Assembly: GCA_036971615.1 (NCBI GenBank)
Contig: JAYKKR010000007.1
Coordinates: 124,001-188,000, forward strand
Source of the DNA: Amyloporia xantha
Lineage: Eukaryota; Basidiomycota; Agaricomycetes; Polyporales; Adustoporiaceae
Length of the DNA stretch: 64,000 nucleotides
Direction of reading: 5' to 3'
How positions within the stretch are numbered: position 1 is the first letter of the stretch; each line of letters starts with the position of its first letter. The translations under genes and the position numbers were made by a program. This document shows, piece after piece, positions 10,689 to 23,156 of the stretch. The notes below the pieces were generated by a model, which ran no database searches, was not told where the DNA came from, and worked only from the letters and a program-made list of their open reading frames with translations.

Positions 10689-13416
10689 ATGGACGAATCG
10701 TCCACATTTCTGACGGAAGGTTCCTCCTCAAAGCCACGGATACGCAAGCATACAACCTCTTTCTCCTCCCAAACATCCTCTGTCCAAACAGGCCGACCGC
10801 TACGGCTCAGAACACCTGTCCCACACAATCGCTTTTCGGCCACCAGTATCATCAGCAATGGGTCCGTACGCGTTCTCCCATAACATTTCAGCCGTGACAC
10901 TGATTATCGTTTACCACAAGATCTGAATCAGAGATACTTGCTCCTGTTCCGCTGAGACACCACACATTGCAAGCCTCAGAAAGCCAAAACTGGCTCGGCT
11001 CGCCGACCATTTCCGTGTCCTCCTCACGCCCCCCTTCACCGTATTTATTGAACGCGAACGGTACTCTTTCTCCAGGAGCCTCACATCACCACCTAAGCCA
11101 CCGGCTGAGTTTCAGCTCACTCATGGAACAGTCGGCCCCGTCGCACCTCAAGCATGTAACACGTGCAGGGCGGAAGGCAGAGAATGGGCACGGGGGAGGA
11201 ATGGCTAAACGGTGGATTCGCTGGATGCACAAACACGGCATGAAGCAGTGGGTCGTCCCATGTGCTATTCTCGCGTCTGTGTGGGTGAAGTGGGCGGTAG
11301 GCCTCGGGTCGTACTCTGGTCAGTCTTTCGTTGGTTCACATTTACGCCTCGGGTAGGAGGCTCAATAGACGTGTCGCTCAGGACAGGGTACCCCTCCTAT
11401 GTTTGGTGACTACGAGGCACAGCGTCACTGGATGGAGCTCACTATACATCTTCCTACACATGAGTGGTACAAGTATGACCTGCCATATTGGGGACTCGAC
11501 TATCCGCCATTGACTGCTTATGTTTCCTGGCTCTGTGGTATCGTGTGCGTTATTCTCTTCATGTGGCGAACGCGCTTAATGACTCTTGTCGACAGAGGGT
11601 CATGGATCAATCCGACCTGGTTTGCTTTGGATGCGTCGCGCGGGATAGAGAGTGAAGGCAGTAAGGTCTATATGCGGACCACTGTCCTCATCCTAGACAC
11701 GCTTGTGTATGTTCCTGCTCTCATACTGTTTGTGCGCGCATGGCACTCGAATCGCTCGTCGCGAACGCAGGTAACAGATTTCTTTTCTTTGTCAAGCAGG
11801 CCAAATTGACGCACTGAGCAGGAAGCAACGCTACTTACTTTGCTCTTGCAACCCACACTGCTCCTCATTGACTTTGGGCACTTTCAATATAACTCGGTCA
11901 TGCTCGGTAAGTCACTTCAATATCACAGGAAATATATTTTTATCCCTATCTTCATGGCGTGAACGTTATTAGGCTTTACCTTGCTTGCCTTAACTTGTTT
12001 TGCTATTGGTCGCGATCTGCTGGGCGCATTTTTCTTCGTCCTAAGTCTGGGATTTAAGCAAATGGCGCTCTATTATGCACCGGCCGTTGGGTCGTATCTA
12101 CTCGGAAAATGTTTATACCTCGGTTCCGTACGGGGGTACGGCGTCTCATTCTGTCGTCTCATGTTAACTCTAATGTCTTCACAATTAGCCCTCAATTATT
12201 TGTCCGCCTCGCCCTGGTCACTGGCTTTAGTACCCTACTACTCTTTCTCGCGTTCCTTCCACCGATAGCCCCTCTTTCCACCACCCTGGACCCAATCACG
12301 CGTGTCTTCCCGTTCAATCGAGGATTGTTTGAAGACAAAGTTGCGAACTTCTGGTGTGCGAGCGACGTGCTACTAAAGTGGCGCAAACGTCTCAGTCCAA
12401 AAGCCCTTGTGCGTCTGGCAATAGGTCTCACAGGTCTTGGGTTCCTTCCTGGCGCGGCAGGGTTGATGTACAGCGGATGGAGAATGCGTCTTTCCACACC
12501 CCCGGAGACTACACAGGAGGTCAAAGATAATGCAAGGCAATCTATGGCGAGGAATCCGGCGCCGACGCTAGCACTGCTCCCATACGCATTACTCACTTCG
12601 TCCATGTCCTTTTTCCTCTTCTCTTTCCAAGTCCATGAGAAGACTGTCCTCCTTCCGTTGTTGCCACTCACGCTTCTGCTATCTGGTTCCAACGAGGGTT
12701 CGGAAACGTGGGAGATAGGGATGCTGGTGAGCAATATTGCCGCTTTCAGGTGAGTGCCGGCAGTACCGTCAGTCTGCTCTATGTTGATGCCATATCATGC
12801 GAAGTATGTGGCCGTTACTGAAGCGGGATGGACTGGGGGTGCCATACGTGGCGCTCAATGTTTTGTGGAACCGCCTTGTTGGATATAACCCGCTTCGGGC
12901 GCAATCGAGCTCATTCCTCCGATATGCTTCTGTCGTACGTTTTGATCTGTTCTGATCAATCGTCGTCGTCGGTATTCACATCATCGAATCTAGATGTCTC
13001 ATGCGGCGTGTTTGGTTCTGCATATCCTTGAAGGCATATTCTCACCTCCAGCTCGATACCCGGACCTCTTCCCAGTGTTGAATGTCCTAATCTCTACACC
13101 TGTGTTCGCCCTCGTGTGGCTATGGAGTATACGCCGCGGCATCGAAGTCGGCTGGGCTCTGGGCGGACTGGGTTCCAAGTCAACAAGCGACATGAAGCCA
13201 GCAGCCAAAAAGGAAGTGAACGGGAATGAGGATACTGCTAGTATCAGTGCTGTTGCGGGTGATCACACAGGCATCAGACGTGAGACGGGCGCGCGGACGA
13301 TGAGCCTGGGATTTGCGCAGGGGCGGAGGAGGCATGTGCGTCCGCATCGGACTGGTAGCATCAGTTCGGTGCTGAGTGCGACCAGCCATGTTGGACGAGA
13401 ACTTGATCAGAGTTGA
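10689..13416 (+). CDS. ALG6: Dolichyl-P-Glc:Man9GlcNAc2-PP-dolichol alpha-1,3-glucosyltransferase ALG6
   Basis: ALG6 adds the first glucose to the lipid-linked oligosaccharide in the ER lumen for N-glycosylation. Characteristic blocks are [54 protein letters not shown], the [20 protein letters not shown] loop, [13 protein letters not shown], and [19 protein letters not shown], with many hydrophobic spans. The glucose-acceptor loop with DYPPLTAY separates it from ALG8. Introns at 11319-11381, after 11539, 11771, 11908, about 12140, 12750 and 12935 restore the frame in each case. The long Ser-rich N-terminus and hydrophilic C-tail (after about 13190) go beyond the yeast protein. The first exon is uncertain: the ATG at 10689 is my choice, but its junction to the coding segment starting near 10970 needs a non-obvious donor. 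Confidence 0.9.
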
Positions 13417-14100
13417 ACTTGGGTGGGACGGTCTATTCCGTGTGTTAGGTCTTCTGGCTGCCGGTGCTGATCTAATCTTGTATCACTGTCATAGTTGCTA
13501 TATATTACTTTAGCTATCTTCCCTCCATTGAAGCCTATGATTATTTTCAAGTCGGCACTTCTTTGAAAAAAGAGCAGTCTCTTGATATGATGTTGTACGG
13601 TAATCGGAAGTGTCCATTGAAGATCTACGTCCATTATTGCCGATAGAATTTCGGACCGCTGCGACCCGCCTGATTTCTACGATCGAGAGTCCAACAGTGA
13701 CTGGCAACCCACTAGTATTCCACTCATCTGATCATGTTCCGTTCTGCGAGACGTCCTCAAGGAATTATTGAAGTGAACAGCACTGCAGTAAGATCAGTTC
13801 ATCCGAAACGGTACATTTGCGAAGAGGCCTACGCTACATAAGCACTGCGTCCCATAGTAAATCATGATACATCCGCTCTCACTTTCTACAAGATGCCCTA
13901 ACTGATATTTATGGAAAACTCAAGGCTAACATGTTCATGCAGCAACATGGCGCAGCTGGAAGCGCGCGGGGCTCATAACCCCGAGGTCACTCGATCGAAA
14001 CGAGTTGTTGCTATGCCATATCGTTCTTGTGTTTTTTTTGCATGGATTCCCATAGGTTTCTCAAGTGAAGGCGAAGCTTACTACTTTCCATCAATACTTA
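13417..14100. other. Intergenic DNA after ALG6
   Basis: No gene recognised. The open frame at 13911-14249 crosses into the MITE and has no recognisable features. Confidence 0.5.
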
Positions 14101-14608
14101 CAGCAATGTGCATAACGATGCGGAAACGCGAATTTCGTCGCAGGGCCTCGGATACCGGCCCCAATGGCCGGAAGGGGCAAACCGGCTTCCGGAAAATAGG
14201 CGCCTTCTTAATGCAACCCTTATCTGTAATAGTTTTGTATGAAAAGTGACGCTTTCCCATCAGCTAAGTCTTGAGTAATTTGAGTTCACCGTCTGTATTG
14301 CGCATAAATATGAGCACCTTCGTGATCAAAATCCTGGTATCTTTCATGATGCATGACGGTGAAGGGAAAAAGATCTTTTGATAGCTTCTGGTAGTATAGC
14401 AAGTCAAATTGAGGACTACATAACATAGGAAATCAAACAGCTGGGTAAAATTATTTTGGTAGGAAGGAGCACAATCCTGTCGCATTGTTGCAGGATTCAT
14501 CGGGCACGTGACCGTGTTACACCGGTTTCTTCCTTCCGGAATCACAAGGGCCGGTGCCCGAGGCCCTGCGACGAAATTCGCGTTTCCGCATCGTTATGCA
14601 CATTGCTG
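14101..14608. mobile_element. 508-bp MITE with 51-bp perfect terminal inverted repeats and TA duplication
   Basis: The first 51 bp (14101-14151, beginning CAGCAATGTGCATAACGATG) equal the reverse complement of 14558-14608. Both ends abut TA (14099-14100 and 14609-14610). TA targets and CAG-initial ends are typical of Tc1/mariner/pogo elements. There is no transposase ORF inside, so it is a non-autonomous derivative. The placement in the superfamily is inferred from the TA target only. Confidence 0.88.
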
Positions 14609-14652
14609 TAATGTGCTTATGATTTAGAAAGCAGGAATAGCCTACTTAATTT

Positions 14653-17006
14653 CTACAGCCGGGCCCGGTGAGTGTTGTTCTTCTGCTGGACCTGATCACA
14701 GTCATGTGCATTTCCATACACAATAGACTTATTCATCTCGAGTTCCATCGGTGGCATGTTCTTTGCCCTCTTCACGTCCTCCACACGGCCATTCAGCCCA
14801 CAATCCTCCACCCATCTCCTAAATACCTCCATGTCTGTGTTTGACGTCTTTTCCTGCGTGACGTATGCCCACGCTGCATGCTCCAGGAGATTCAGGCTTG
14901 CTGCGATGTGCGAAAACAGAAAGAGGGCGGGCCGTGCGACTAACAGTGAGATCGGTGACGCATACGCCGCTACCAAGACATCAAGAGCTGTTCGCAAAAC
15001 CGCCAGGACATCAGCTATCGATGTACTGAGGGATTCGGGACATGACGCCATGATCTTGTTCGCCCACTGTGCAACGAGCTTCAGTGTCATGAGAGAGAAT
15101 TGACAAAAATTGACAGTTCACCGTAACAAACGCGGATAAGGCTGCAGATTTCGTAACAACCCTGACAATGTCTAATGAGAGAACAGTGATGGTTCCCTCC
15201 CAGATCTTCTCGACCAGAGCGTCTTGTATCAATCTGTAGTCATGATATCAAGAATTGTTCTCGTCAGCCTCGAGCCCCCGTGGAGATCATACCTCCCGAT
15301 TTCGTTTTCTGTCATGTAGCCCGCGCCACCGAGGGCAGCCATGCACTCTTCCATGGCTGTACACACCTTCTCTGCAGCAAACGCCTTGACGGCGGGCGTG
15401 AGCAGTCGCAGTCTCAGCGCCTCCTCTTCGGAAGCAACACCACATTCTGTCTTCCCAATCAAGGCAACCGCGCCGAACAACATGTGCACCAGCGCGCGAT
15501 ACAGAACAGAGATCTTCGCCAGCTCGGCAACATGCAGTGGGGTGTCCTGCAGCAGTTGCTTGCCGCCATTGATGGCCCGCACAGCAGAGTACGATGTCGC
15601 AATTGCCAGGCATCTTCGCAAGCTGCCCACGGATGTCGTCGCCGAATGCAAGCGTGTGATGTTCAGCACCGACGTGATCAATTTAACGCCCTGGCCCGGT
15701 TCACCAATGAGGTAGGCCTCTGCACCCTGTATTGACAACTCGGCAGTAGGCAGCGCTCGCGTTCCTATCTTATCTTTGAGGCGGTGGACGTAGATGCCAT
15801 TGCCCGTTGCCGATTTCCGCGGAACATCAGGCTCACGAAACAGGGGAAGGCGCAACGGGATCAGGAACAGTGAGAGTCCGCGCGATCCTTCGTCGTGTGA
15901 GCCTGTCCGCGCGAGAGCCAGCGCGACATCACTGTCCGTCGCGCTGGAGAACCATTTGAAACCATCGAGCGTATATCTCGGCCCATACGGACTCAGATCG
16001 GTGAGATTTGCATCATTGACTGGCTTCGCGACTGTCTCGGTAAGCGATATATCTGATCCGCCGGGTCGCTGCGAAATATCAGTTAATGTTGTTCAAAGAG
16101 ACAGTACATTATTATTAAGAAGGGCGATTAGAGCTTACCTCAGTCATCCACTGTCCTGCCGTGAACGCTACACAAGGGTCGCGGCTGCGGATCAATGGCT
16201 TAATTCCGTTTCATTTCGAATTATGGGACATGTAACTGACCTGATGAGACGAGGGAGTATGTCGTTCTTTGCTGAAGAGGTTCCGAGCAGCTCAAGAACT
16301 ATAAGGCAATAGCATCTTAGTAGCCAAAAGAGTACAGTTCTGAGAAGGCTTCTCTGCACCTCGCGCACAACCATCGGTCATACTCATGGGGCAATCAACC
16401 TGGAACGTAACCGTCATTCAGGGAGAAGCTACTATTGGAACGGTTGAAACAGGTCCTTGATCGAATCTAACCATACCATCTGGGAGTCCCCTGTAGCAAG
16501 CAGTATCTTCGTAAAACCGTACACTCGGCTATGCTCGTGATATTTTCTTTCGTAGAATATTCCAATTATCCCCTCTTTCTGAAAGAGGGTTTTTATTCCA
16601 CGCCAGCCTTCAGATGTCTGGAGCTCATCTACACGCTTCCCCCATTGGTCGTATTGTGCGAGCCGAGGAGGTGAAGCGAGTTTGCTCAATGTTCGCATTG
16701 CTGTGTATGCTTTAGTCAGAGAGCGCCTGTCACTGTATTCAGACGGCGTGAGGACACACTTGTCATAACCTCACCGCCGAAGCGCTCCAAGTCAGTTTGG
16801 ACATCTTGAAGAATAGCAGGAGGGAGGAGACGCTTTAGTAGACTGGGAAGTACGGGGTCCTGGAAATACGGATGTCCTTCTGCAAAAGGCACCTTCAAAG
16901 TAGATTGCGCATCATAAATGGTGATTAGCTGAAACATACGTCGACGATCTGGGAGCAATCGTTGCTGACCGCTACTCACAAGTTGGTGACCTTGGTCAAT
17001 CCGCAT
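14653..17006 (-). CDS. Acyl-CoA dehydrogenase family protein, AidB-like
   Basis: A flavin-dependent dehydrogenase of the AidB/isovaleryl-CoA dehydrogenase branch. In order on the minus strand: N-terminus MRIDQGHQL, then DPVLPSLLKRLLPP, LAQYDQWGKRVDELQTSEGW, FYERKYHEHSRVYGFTK, VDCPMSMTDGCAR, LISRDPCVAFTAGQWMTE, RPGGSD (substrate/FAD loop), GFKWFSSATDSD, GLSLFLIPLRL, NGIYVHRLKDKIGTRALPTAEL, VLNITRLHSA, EECMAALGGAGYMTENEIGR, LIQDALVEKIWEGT and a helical C-domain ending at 14653. At least eight short introns are needed and all join in frame. The ATG at 17006 fits the usual MRID-type start. Most fungal members have no proven substrate, so I give only the family. It lies next to a TmpA-like gene on the same strand. 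Confidence 0.9.
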
Positions 17007-17911
17007 CGTTTGAGATTATGCGCAGGTAGTTGGTCTCGAGGGTCACATCGACTCGGACAGATGTCTGTCAGACGTTTGCTGACGCCAGCTGGGTCACGCT
17101 GGCGACAGAAGCGCACTGCAAAAAAGGCACTATACAAAGAACCGTATAAGATATATATATCTCCTGCCAGCCTGACAGGTCATACCGTGACCATGCATCT
17201 GACATAAATTGTCAGTCGGTTAGGAAAGCGCTGGTCCTGAGTTCTGGAGTAATTAAGGGTGAAGTTCAGACTCCAGAGTGCGCGATTCTGCGAGACTCTG
17301 GGCTGATTTTCGACTAGAATCGAATTGGGAATCCTCTTAGGATTTAGTTGGGAATCACAGAATCGAGAAAAATGGCAGCTTTTAGGGAATTCGACACTCG
17401 GAATCGCGATTCTGCCAGTGGCTCCCTAGATTCTCATTATCTTATCACTTTTTGCAAATTTAAAATCTTGGCTGAATTCGCCCTGTTCACAAACCACGCA
17501 TTCAGAGTCAGACTCGATTCTGAACTGATATCGTCTTGGCCTAGGATCCACTCTGTTTTTCACTCAGAATCACACCGGAATCACTGCACTTTGAAGACCA
17601 CTGATAGGCAATAGCGGCCAAATATTTTTTATACTGCGTGCCATGGTCTGTCGTGCACGAAGCTGGATATTCGAATCATTGTGTCAATTGGAACCTCGGC
17701 TTTGTACATGCGAGCTTCTAATAGATACACATATAATATGGTACACGCGGGGCCCGATCTACAGCACCCCACGAGAGGACATAAAGTAGAATCCCTCTAT
17801 GCATATAATATTCTAATTTGTTCGCACAACGAACAACAAACGGGCCGCCGACGCATTCGTTATGGCGACGAGCGACAGATCCCGAGCGCACGATGTCAGA
17901 CGATGTCGGAT
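17007..17911. other. Intergenic DNA containing a GAATC/GATTC-rich patch (17284-17582)
   Basis: No gene recognised. From 17284 to 17582 the pentamer GAATC or its complement GATTC occurs about eleven times, including the palindrome GAATCGCGATTC at 17401, far more than chance. The 17600-17900 part is the 3' flank of the TmpA-like gene. Confidence 0.5.
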
Positions 17912-19791
17912 TCAAGAATCCCAGATGGCGCCGAAAGCAGGGATCCCACGACTCATCATGCCGTACACAACTCTCTCCGTCAATGGCTGATTGGAAATGA
18001 TGACCACGGCCTCCGCGTTAAATTCGCGAACCATCCGATACGTGAGTTTGACCAGATCAGGCCTGCCATGCTCGCGTGTATCTAGCAATATAGTGAGTGA
18101 GTGTTCAAACATGCAATGTTAGGATCATACCATAGATAGCAGAATTTGGTGCAGCTTCAAGCAATGAATCCACTAGCTTGTCACCAAATGTCTTTCGAAC
18201 AGCTGGAGCTGTCCACAGAAGCTGGATCTGTGTCCGCTTGGCAAATACAACCGGGGCAATGGGGCCGATGCCACTGCCAGTTGCGACCATGACCACCCGG
18301 CGGAAGAGCGGAGTGACACGCACAACACCGTAGCACGGAATACCGCGAATCCAGATTTTGTCTGGTGGATTGCCGATCTGTTTCTTGGTCCAGTCGCCCG
18401 CTCTGGACACGACGGCCGAGTAACCCTTCTTCCCCGGCTCAGAGATGGTCGCGAAAGAATGCCACTCGAGCAAGGGATCAAGAGACATCCGCGTGAAGTG
18501 TCCAGGATGGGTGTCGACTACACAGCACATGCGTCAGAATGACCGCGTGGGAAATACAGGAAGGCCGCCGCTTACCATAGTCGAAATGCAGCCTAACGCA
18601 ATGATCAGAAAGCACTTCTGCGCGCACGGGGACCTTGCGCAGACGAATCCACGGCAGGATGATGGAGCAAGTCATAATCAAAACAAGCCAGAATGGCGGC
18701 GAGTGAACAACCGCATGGCCGAGGGACTCGCCCGCCGTGCGGTAGTCATTCGTGAGAAGGACAATCTTGACAAGTCTGATTAGTACTTCGTCCAATTTTT
18801 CGAAAACTAAAGCTTGCTAACCTGTGCCCACACGAGAGCTACCGCGAGCCAACCCGCGAAACGGTGGATAATCTCAAACGCGTCATGGTGGTCAAGGCGG
18901 AATTTGGGATAGGCAAAGATAACCATAGCTAGAAGGAGGGCTAATATCACATAAGAAATGGCCAGTGTAGGAACTGTAACCTGTGAAAGCGTTATCAGTA
19001 TGTTATCAAATACAGTGCCTGTATCACTTACGTTTTCTTTCTTGATAAATTCCCTTGTGGCTTGTGCAACAAAGAGGACCAGCCATACAGTGCCACTAAC
19101 TCCTGCTCCCGAGTGAACTGTACAACATTTAAGAAATCAAATTCGTAGAGAGAAGGTAGGCAGACTCACTGCCCCCAATAGAGTAGACTCTAGCGAGAAT
19201 ACGGCGAATCCACAATGGCCATCTGGCATCAATGATACTATCAGTCAACAATGCTCGTGAAAAATATCCTACTACTCACGTCTGCGGGGCAAGACAAGCG
19301 ACGGTAAAAAACGCATTAACGACGTATTCTTGGCGCATCAAAATTGCAGTAAACAAATTCGCAATAACGACTTTGCCCAGCTTGTCCGCGTTGAAGCCCT
19401 CGACGCAATACCAGATAAAGACCCCCATGTTGGTCGCGAAGACAATTCCAAAAAGTCGGCGGTAGAGGGACATTATCTGGAACCGCAGGTTCCGGACGAG
19501 TCGTCCCTGTGTCTTCTCCGGCAATACATCGTCTTCGTACCCTTGCCAGAGAACCCCTTTCTCTTCCACCGAGGAAGCCTCACTCTTTCGATCAGAGATG
19601 GACGGGGGTGCGGTGGTGACATTCACGACTGCATTCGTGAGATCGACCACCTTAGACTTCGCCTCGTGAATGGTTTCAGGGAGGCCAAGCTTGTCCAAAC
19701 TATTTGTAGAGGACGAGGACCCGTGCATAGTTATGGTCAGCTGTGGGGCCTCCTCGGAAATGGCGAAAGACGGTGCGTCCATGAGCGACAA
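17912..19791 (-). CDS. TmpA-like integral membrane flavin oxidoreductase, copy 1
   Basis: Relatives of Aspergillus TmpA resemble ferric reductase/NADPH oxidase proteins, with a transmembrane heme-type core and a cytosolic FAD/NAD(P) module; TmpA affects asexual development there. Here a hydrophilic N-terminus of about 110 residues precedes LVRNLRFQIMSLYRRLFGIVF and several membrane spans with the histidine motifs HSGAGVSG and HHDAFEIIHRF. The soluble part shows HPGHFTRMSLDPLLEWHSF (flavin), VVMVATGSGIGPIAP (nucleotide-binding glycines), IQLLWTAPAVRKTFGD and the ending GIPAFGAIWDS. About seven exons with short introns. The ATG at 19791 gives the longest frame, and a TATA box lies about 80 bp upstream on the minus strand (near 19870-19877). 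A close paralogue is at 33711-35646, same strand. Confidence 0.88.
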
Positions 19792-22396
19792 AAAGGTGAA
19801 GAAGAATGGGCTTGCGAGAATCTAGTGGATCCTGCCTGATTGCTGAGACATTCAAGTAGGCTTCCATCCTTTTTATACGGACTCATGGGACACTGGAGGC
19901 GGTGAAAGATTCTGATCCGGAAACCGGACATGCCAACCACGCCAGCTTTGTACGGTGGATCTACTCACAGAAGCCAGACACGGCGCAAAAGACTGGCATC
20001 GGAGAGCTCAGGCGCTGAGATGTTCCCAATATGGAACGTGTCGAATTAGAGCGCCATGGTAGTCGCGTAACAGTCGCATAACAGGGAAGGCGAGACCGGT
20101 GCCATATCGGCGGATTTTGTATCCGCTCGTTCTGCGCTATGTGAAAACCATCTTGAGCGAGGCGTTACACGCAGCAAATCAACCGGTCACTGAATGGTCA
20201 AATAACGACGTCTGTTGCATGGCATGAGAGCGTGTCAGTGTAGTCTGCAATGTCTCAATCAGACGGTCGCAATCTGAACAGCGTACAGCTGTAGCAGATT
20301 GCCGTGACCTCGAAAGTATACAGCCATAGCAGTCGAGCCCGCCCTCGAAGTGAAGGATGCTATGTGATGAGCAGTCAGCACACTGGTCAAACGCGGTGAA
20401 GGCGGGGCCGATAGAAGTCCTTACTTGCTTCCCGGATCTGCGAACGTCCCCGCGCATGCGCGCTCCGATTCAGAGGACTGGTTCAACAGCGACATGACAG
20501 CTCTGAGGTAGATCTGGTAGGAGCATCGGGGACAGAACAGTGCCACCGTTGATCTGTCAAAACGCCCGGCCATAGAAGCCTGGATCCTGGATCTGCGCCC
20601 AGCTGGTCCAAAGAATGTCGTTAGTGGTATCTAAAATGTGGTGACGACCGTGGGATGAGTTTCGTGTATTTGAGGACCAGACTTGCGAAACAATCCCGCA
20701 AATAGATATGTCGCACTACCAGGCCGACTGGTTGAGCTCATTTATCGTGCCGATATGGTGGGGCAGCCGGGAGGGAGTAGTGCCGCGCGAAAGTCCACCG
20801 ATACCGTGGAAGGCACGGTCGGTGCATGCCGCGGCATCAAAGCTGTAAGGGACCTGATCTCGATCACAGATCTGTCATTTGGGCCGAACGGCATGGGCAG
20901 GTTTATATCCTAATCAAGATGTCGAGACGCTTGAAACTACTTTCTCACAGGAACGAATAGTTTCACTCACCAGAAATGTTGAGCGTAGCGCTCGCAAGCA
21001 GGTCCTGTAAAGCTGTCAAGTTGTCATGAGAAATAAGTCGCGCATCTAACGGTATACAAGTTATTCACCTAATCAAGAAACTCGGTCTAAGCCATCCGCG
21101 CAATCTCGCATTTAGTCAAACTGAAGGTAACAGTCCACCGAGTCCGAATGTCGCTCTGATTATTACCCGCTCTGGTTAGTGCGCACCGTTTCACTTTGAA
21201 GCTGAATTTACGGGAAGCCCCAACCATGCATCCGCGATGAACGTCTCACAGGATCACGTTGGCTCCATCTACCAAAATATGTCCCAGAGTCCACCGACAG
21301 TGGCATAAGGTCAAATTACAGGAGATGACTATACGTAATGGATGTCTCTGCCCTGTTCAAGATATGAGGCAGACATGTTAATCAGAAATGTCCAGATTGA
21401 ACGAAACAAACAGTCACCGATGAACTCGGAGTCGGAGTTTCCTTCAGTGACATGTCGAGGCTCCCGCTCATGCGATAGTACCTTGCCAAAAGAGTCTATC
21501 GATGCCGTAGAGCCCTCGCTATCTCCAGAGGCGCTGCGCCACAACACCGAAAGACTCTGGGTCCAGACAGATTCTCGGTATTTGAACATAGCCGTTAATC
21601 GTTGCTGTTCGTACATCGAGTTCTGACACACTATACACGTGCAATGTTGACCAAGCATGCTTTTCTTAAACAATGAAATTGGAGTTAAAATTAGAACAAA
21701 AGACAGAACGGATGTGAGTGGGGTCGGTGAAGTCTTCCAATATACTGTCATACCCACCGTTCAACTTAGAGGGCTGATGTGGAAGATGGATACCCAATAT
21801 CGGATGTGCTTATCACAAAAGTCGCACTTGGCGCTTTCATGTTGCAGCACAACATTCTGATATTGCTGCTCGCGCGAGGCAGTAAAATATGCAAGACGAC
21901 GAAGTTAAAAGGAATTCTGAAGAAAGCAGTGGTGGTGGATCAGAGGTGGACGCGCGCGAACGCTGAGCGGGAAAGCACGTGACATGATCGGAACCGCAAA
22001 CCATCCCGCCGCTCACGGTTTCCCATGAACTACCTGAGCTTGCTTCACCACCGCCACGTTCGCCAACCCCAGGCGGTTGTGCTCCCTGAAGAGATAGTCT
22101 GACGCATCATAAATGGCAGCTTGTCTGCGTTTTACCAGACGTGTCAGTCCCGCTTCATTCTAGCTATCTTCTGACGCTGAACCGCTATGCCTACTCAGGT
22201 CTGGAGGTCGTTTGTCGACAATAAGGGTATGGACAACGGCACTGCTCATTGACAGTTGTGCCCTAACTTTAGATGTGCTATACTTATTACGAATGACATG
22301 CGAAAAGGACACGACCAGCAGTGCTTTCCAAATGTGCGTATCAGCCTCTGACGCCTTTCACCCACACGTGAAGCTGAAGTAAGAGATGGCCGATAG
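19792..22396. other. Gene-poor interval with one weak zinc-ribbon-like candidate
   Basis: Apart from the promoter of the TmpA-like gene I recognise no gene over 2.6 kb. The only protein-like signal is a set of CxxC pairs on the minus strand at 20179-20577, listed separately. Open frames at 20683-20913 and 21329-21757 show no family features. Confidence 0.45.
20179..20577 (-). CDS. Possible small protein with four CxxC pairs (very tentative)
   Basis: The minus-strand frame at 20457-20179 contains QCADC, DCYGC and RCSDC with spacings of about 14-16 residues. Just upstream, in another frame (ATG at 20572), LFCPRCSYQIYL supplies a fourth pair. Four such pairs are what two zinc ribbons would need. 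I could not find one splice junction that joins the two frames cleanly: the GTAAGG...CCAG intron near 20429-20388 is one base out of phase. It could be a real gene with a different intron, a decayed gene, or chance. Confidence 0.2.
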
Positions 22397-23156
22397 CTCA
22401 AGATCCTGGAGGCGAAGCCGGGTTTACTCCACGCATCACTCAAGATTGAACCCTATAATTGTGCGTATTTTGGGAGTGCGCTCGGCCTGCATTACGCCGT
22501 TGCTGATGGAACAACCGTCATCTCGAACGCCGTCACGGATACGCCACTATGAAGTGAACAGGGTCGGAGTAAGGTCGAGAGTCTCCATTCCATTCCCGCT
22601 GTGATTGAGACCCAGCGTCTTCCAGACCGTACATGGGGGCCTTATTATGTCTTTGACTGATACTGCGGGCTCGCTAGCGGTAGCCACGAAAGGCCAATTC
22701 TTGACCGGCGTCTCTGTCGACATAGGCACGTCGTTCGTGAAGCCAGGCGGCCGGACCGGCGACGAGCTGAGGGTGAGCGCGGTTGTGACAGGCATGGGTC
22801 CGTAGCCGTCTCAATCGATTACCATAATCATGCGCGTTCATCACACTGCCATCATCCCTGTCAGGGCGGTCGCTTGCGTACACCCGAGTCGAGTTCTTCA
22901 ACGCGGCTGGGCAGCTCGCGGCGTATGGTCGTAAGTCTTGTCATATGCAGGCAGTCAAGACAACTGATCTTGTCTTGGTTTGACTCATCACTTATAGATC
23001 ATACCAAGTACATCGGCAAATCTACAGGGCATGAGGTGTGTCCACTGCTCTCCATCGTCTGGTTATCATTTGCTTTGCTAACAGTTATACCATCAGAACG
23101 ACGTAAAGTTTTCTGACGACGGTGAAACCGTCATCGAGGGCAAAGATGTCGACTAG
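22397..23156 (+). CDS. Hotdog-fold acyl-CoA thioesterase, ACOT13/PaaI-like (N-terminal exon unresolved)
   Basis: Thioesterases of this family hydrolyse acyl-CoA. Spliced, the minor exons read ILEAKPGLLHASLKIEP, NRVG, then VFQTVHGGLIMSLTDTAGSL (the HGG/D catalytic region), FLTGVSVDIGTSFVKPG, GDELRVSAVVTGMGRSLAY, TRVEFFNAAGQLAAYG, HHTKYIGKSTGH and NDVKFSDDGE, ending at TAG 23154-23156. The introns GTCCGT...CAGG, GTAAGT...TAG and GTGTGT...CAG in the 3' half all keep frame. In the 5' half the donors are weaker (GTGCGT and GTCGAG). The first coding exon, probably before 22340, is not resolved. If those weak donors are not used the 5' end would be broken, but the 3' half is clearly under coding constraint. 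Confidence 0.78.

Noticed and set aside
21329..21757. 142-codon minus-strand frame in a gene-poor interval
   Set aside because: No recognisable motif, overlapped by plus-strand frames, no adjoining exons.
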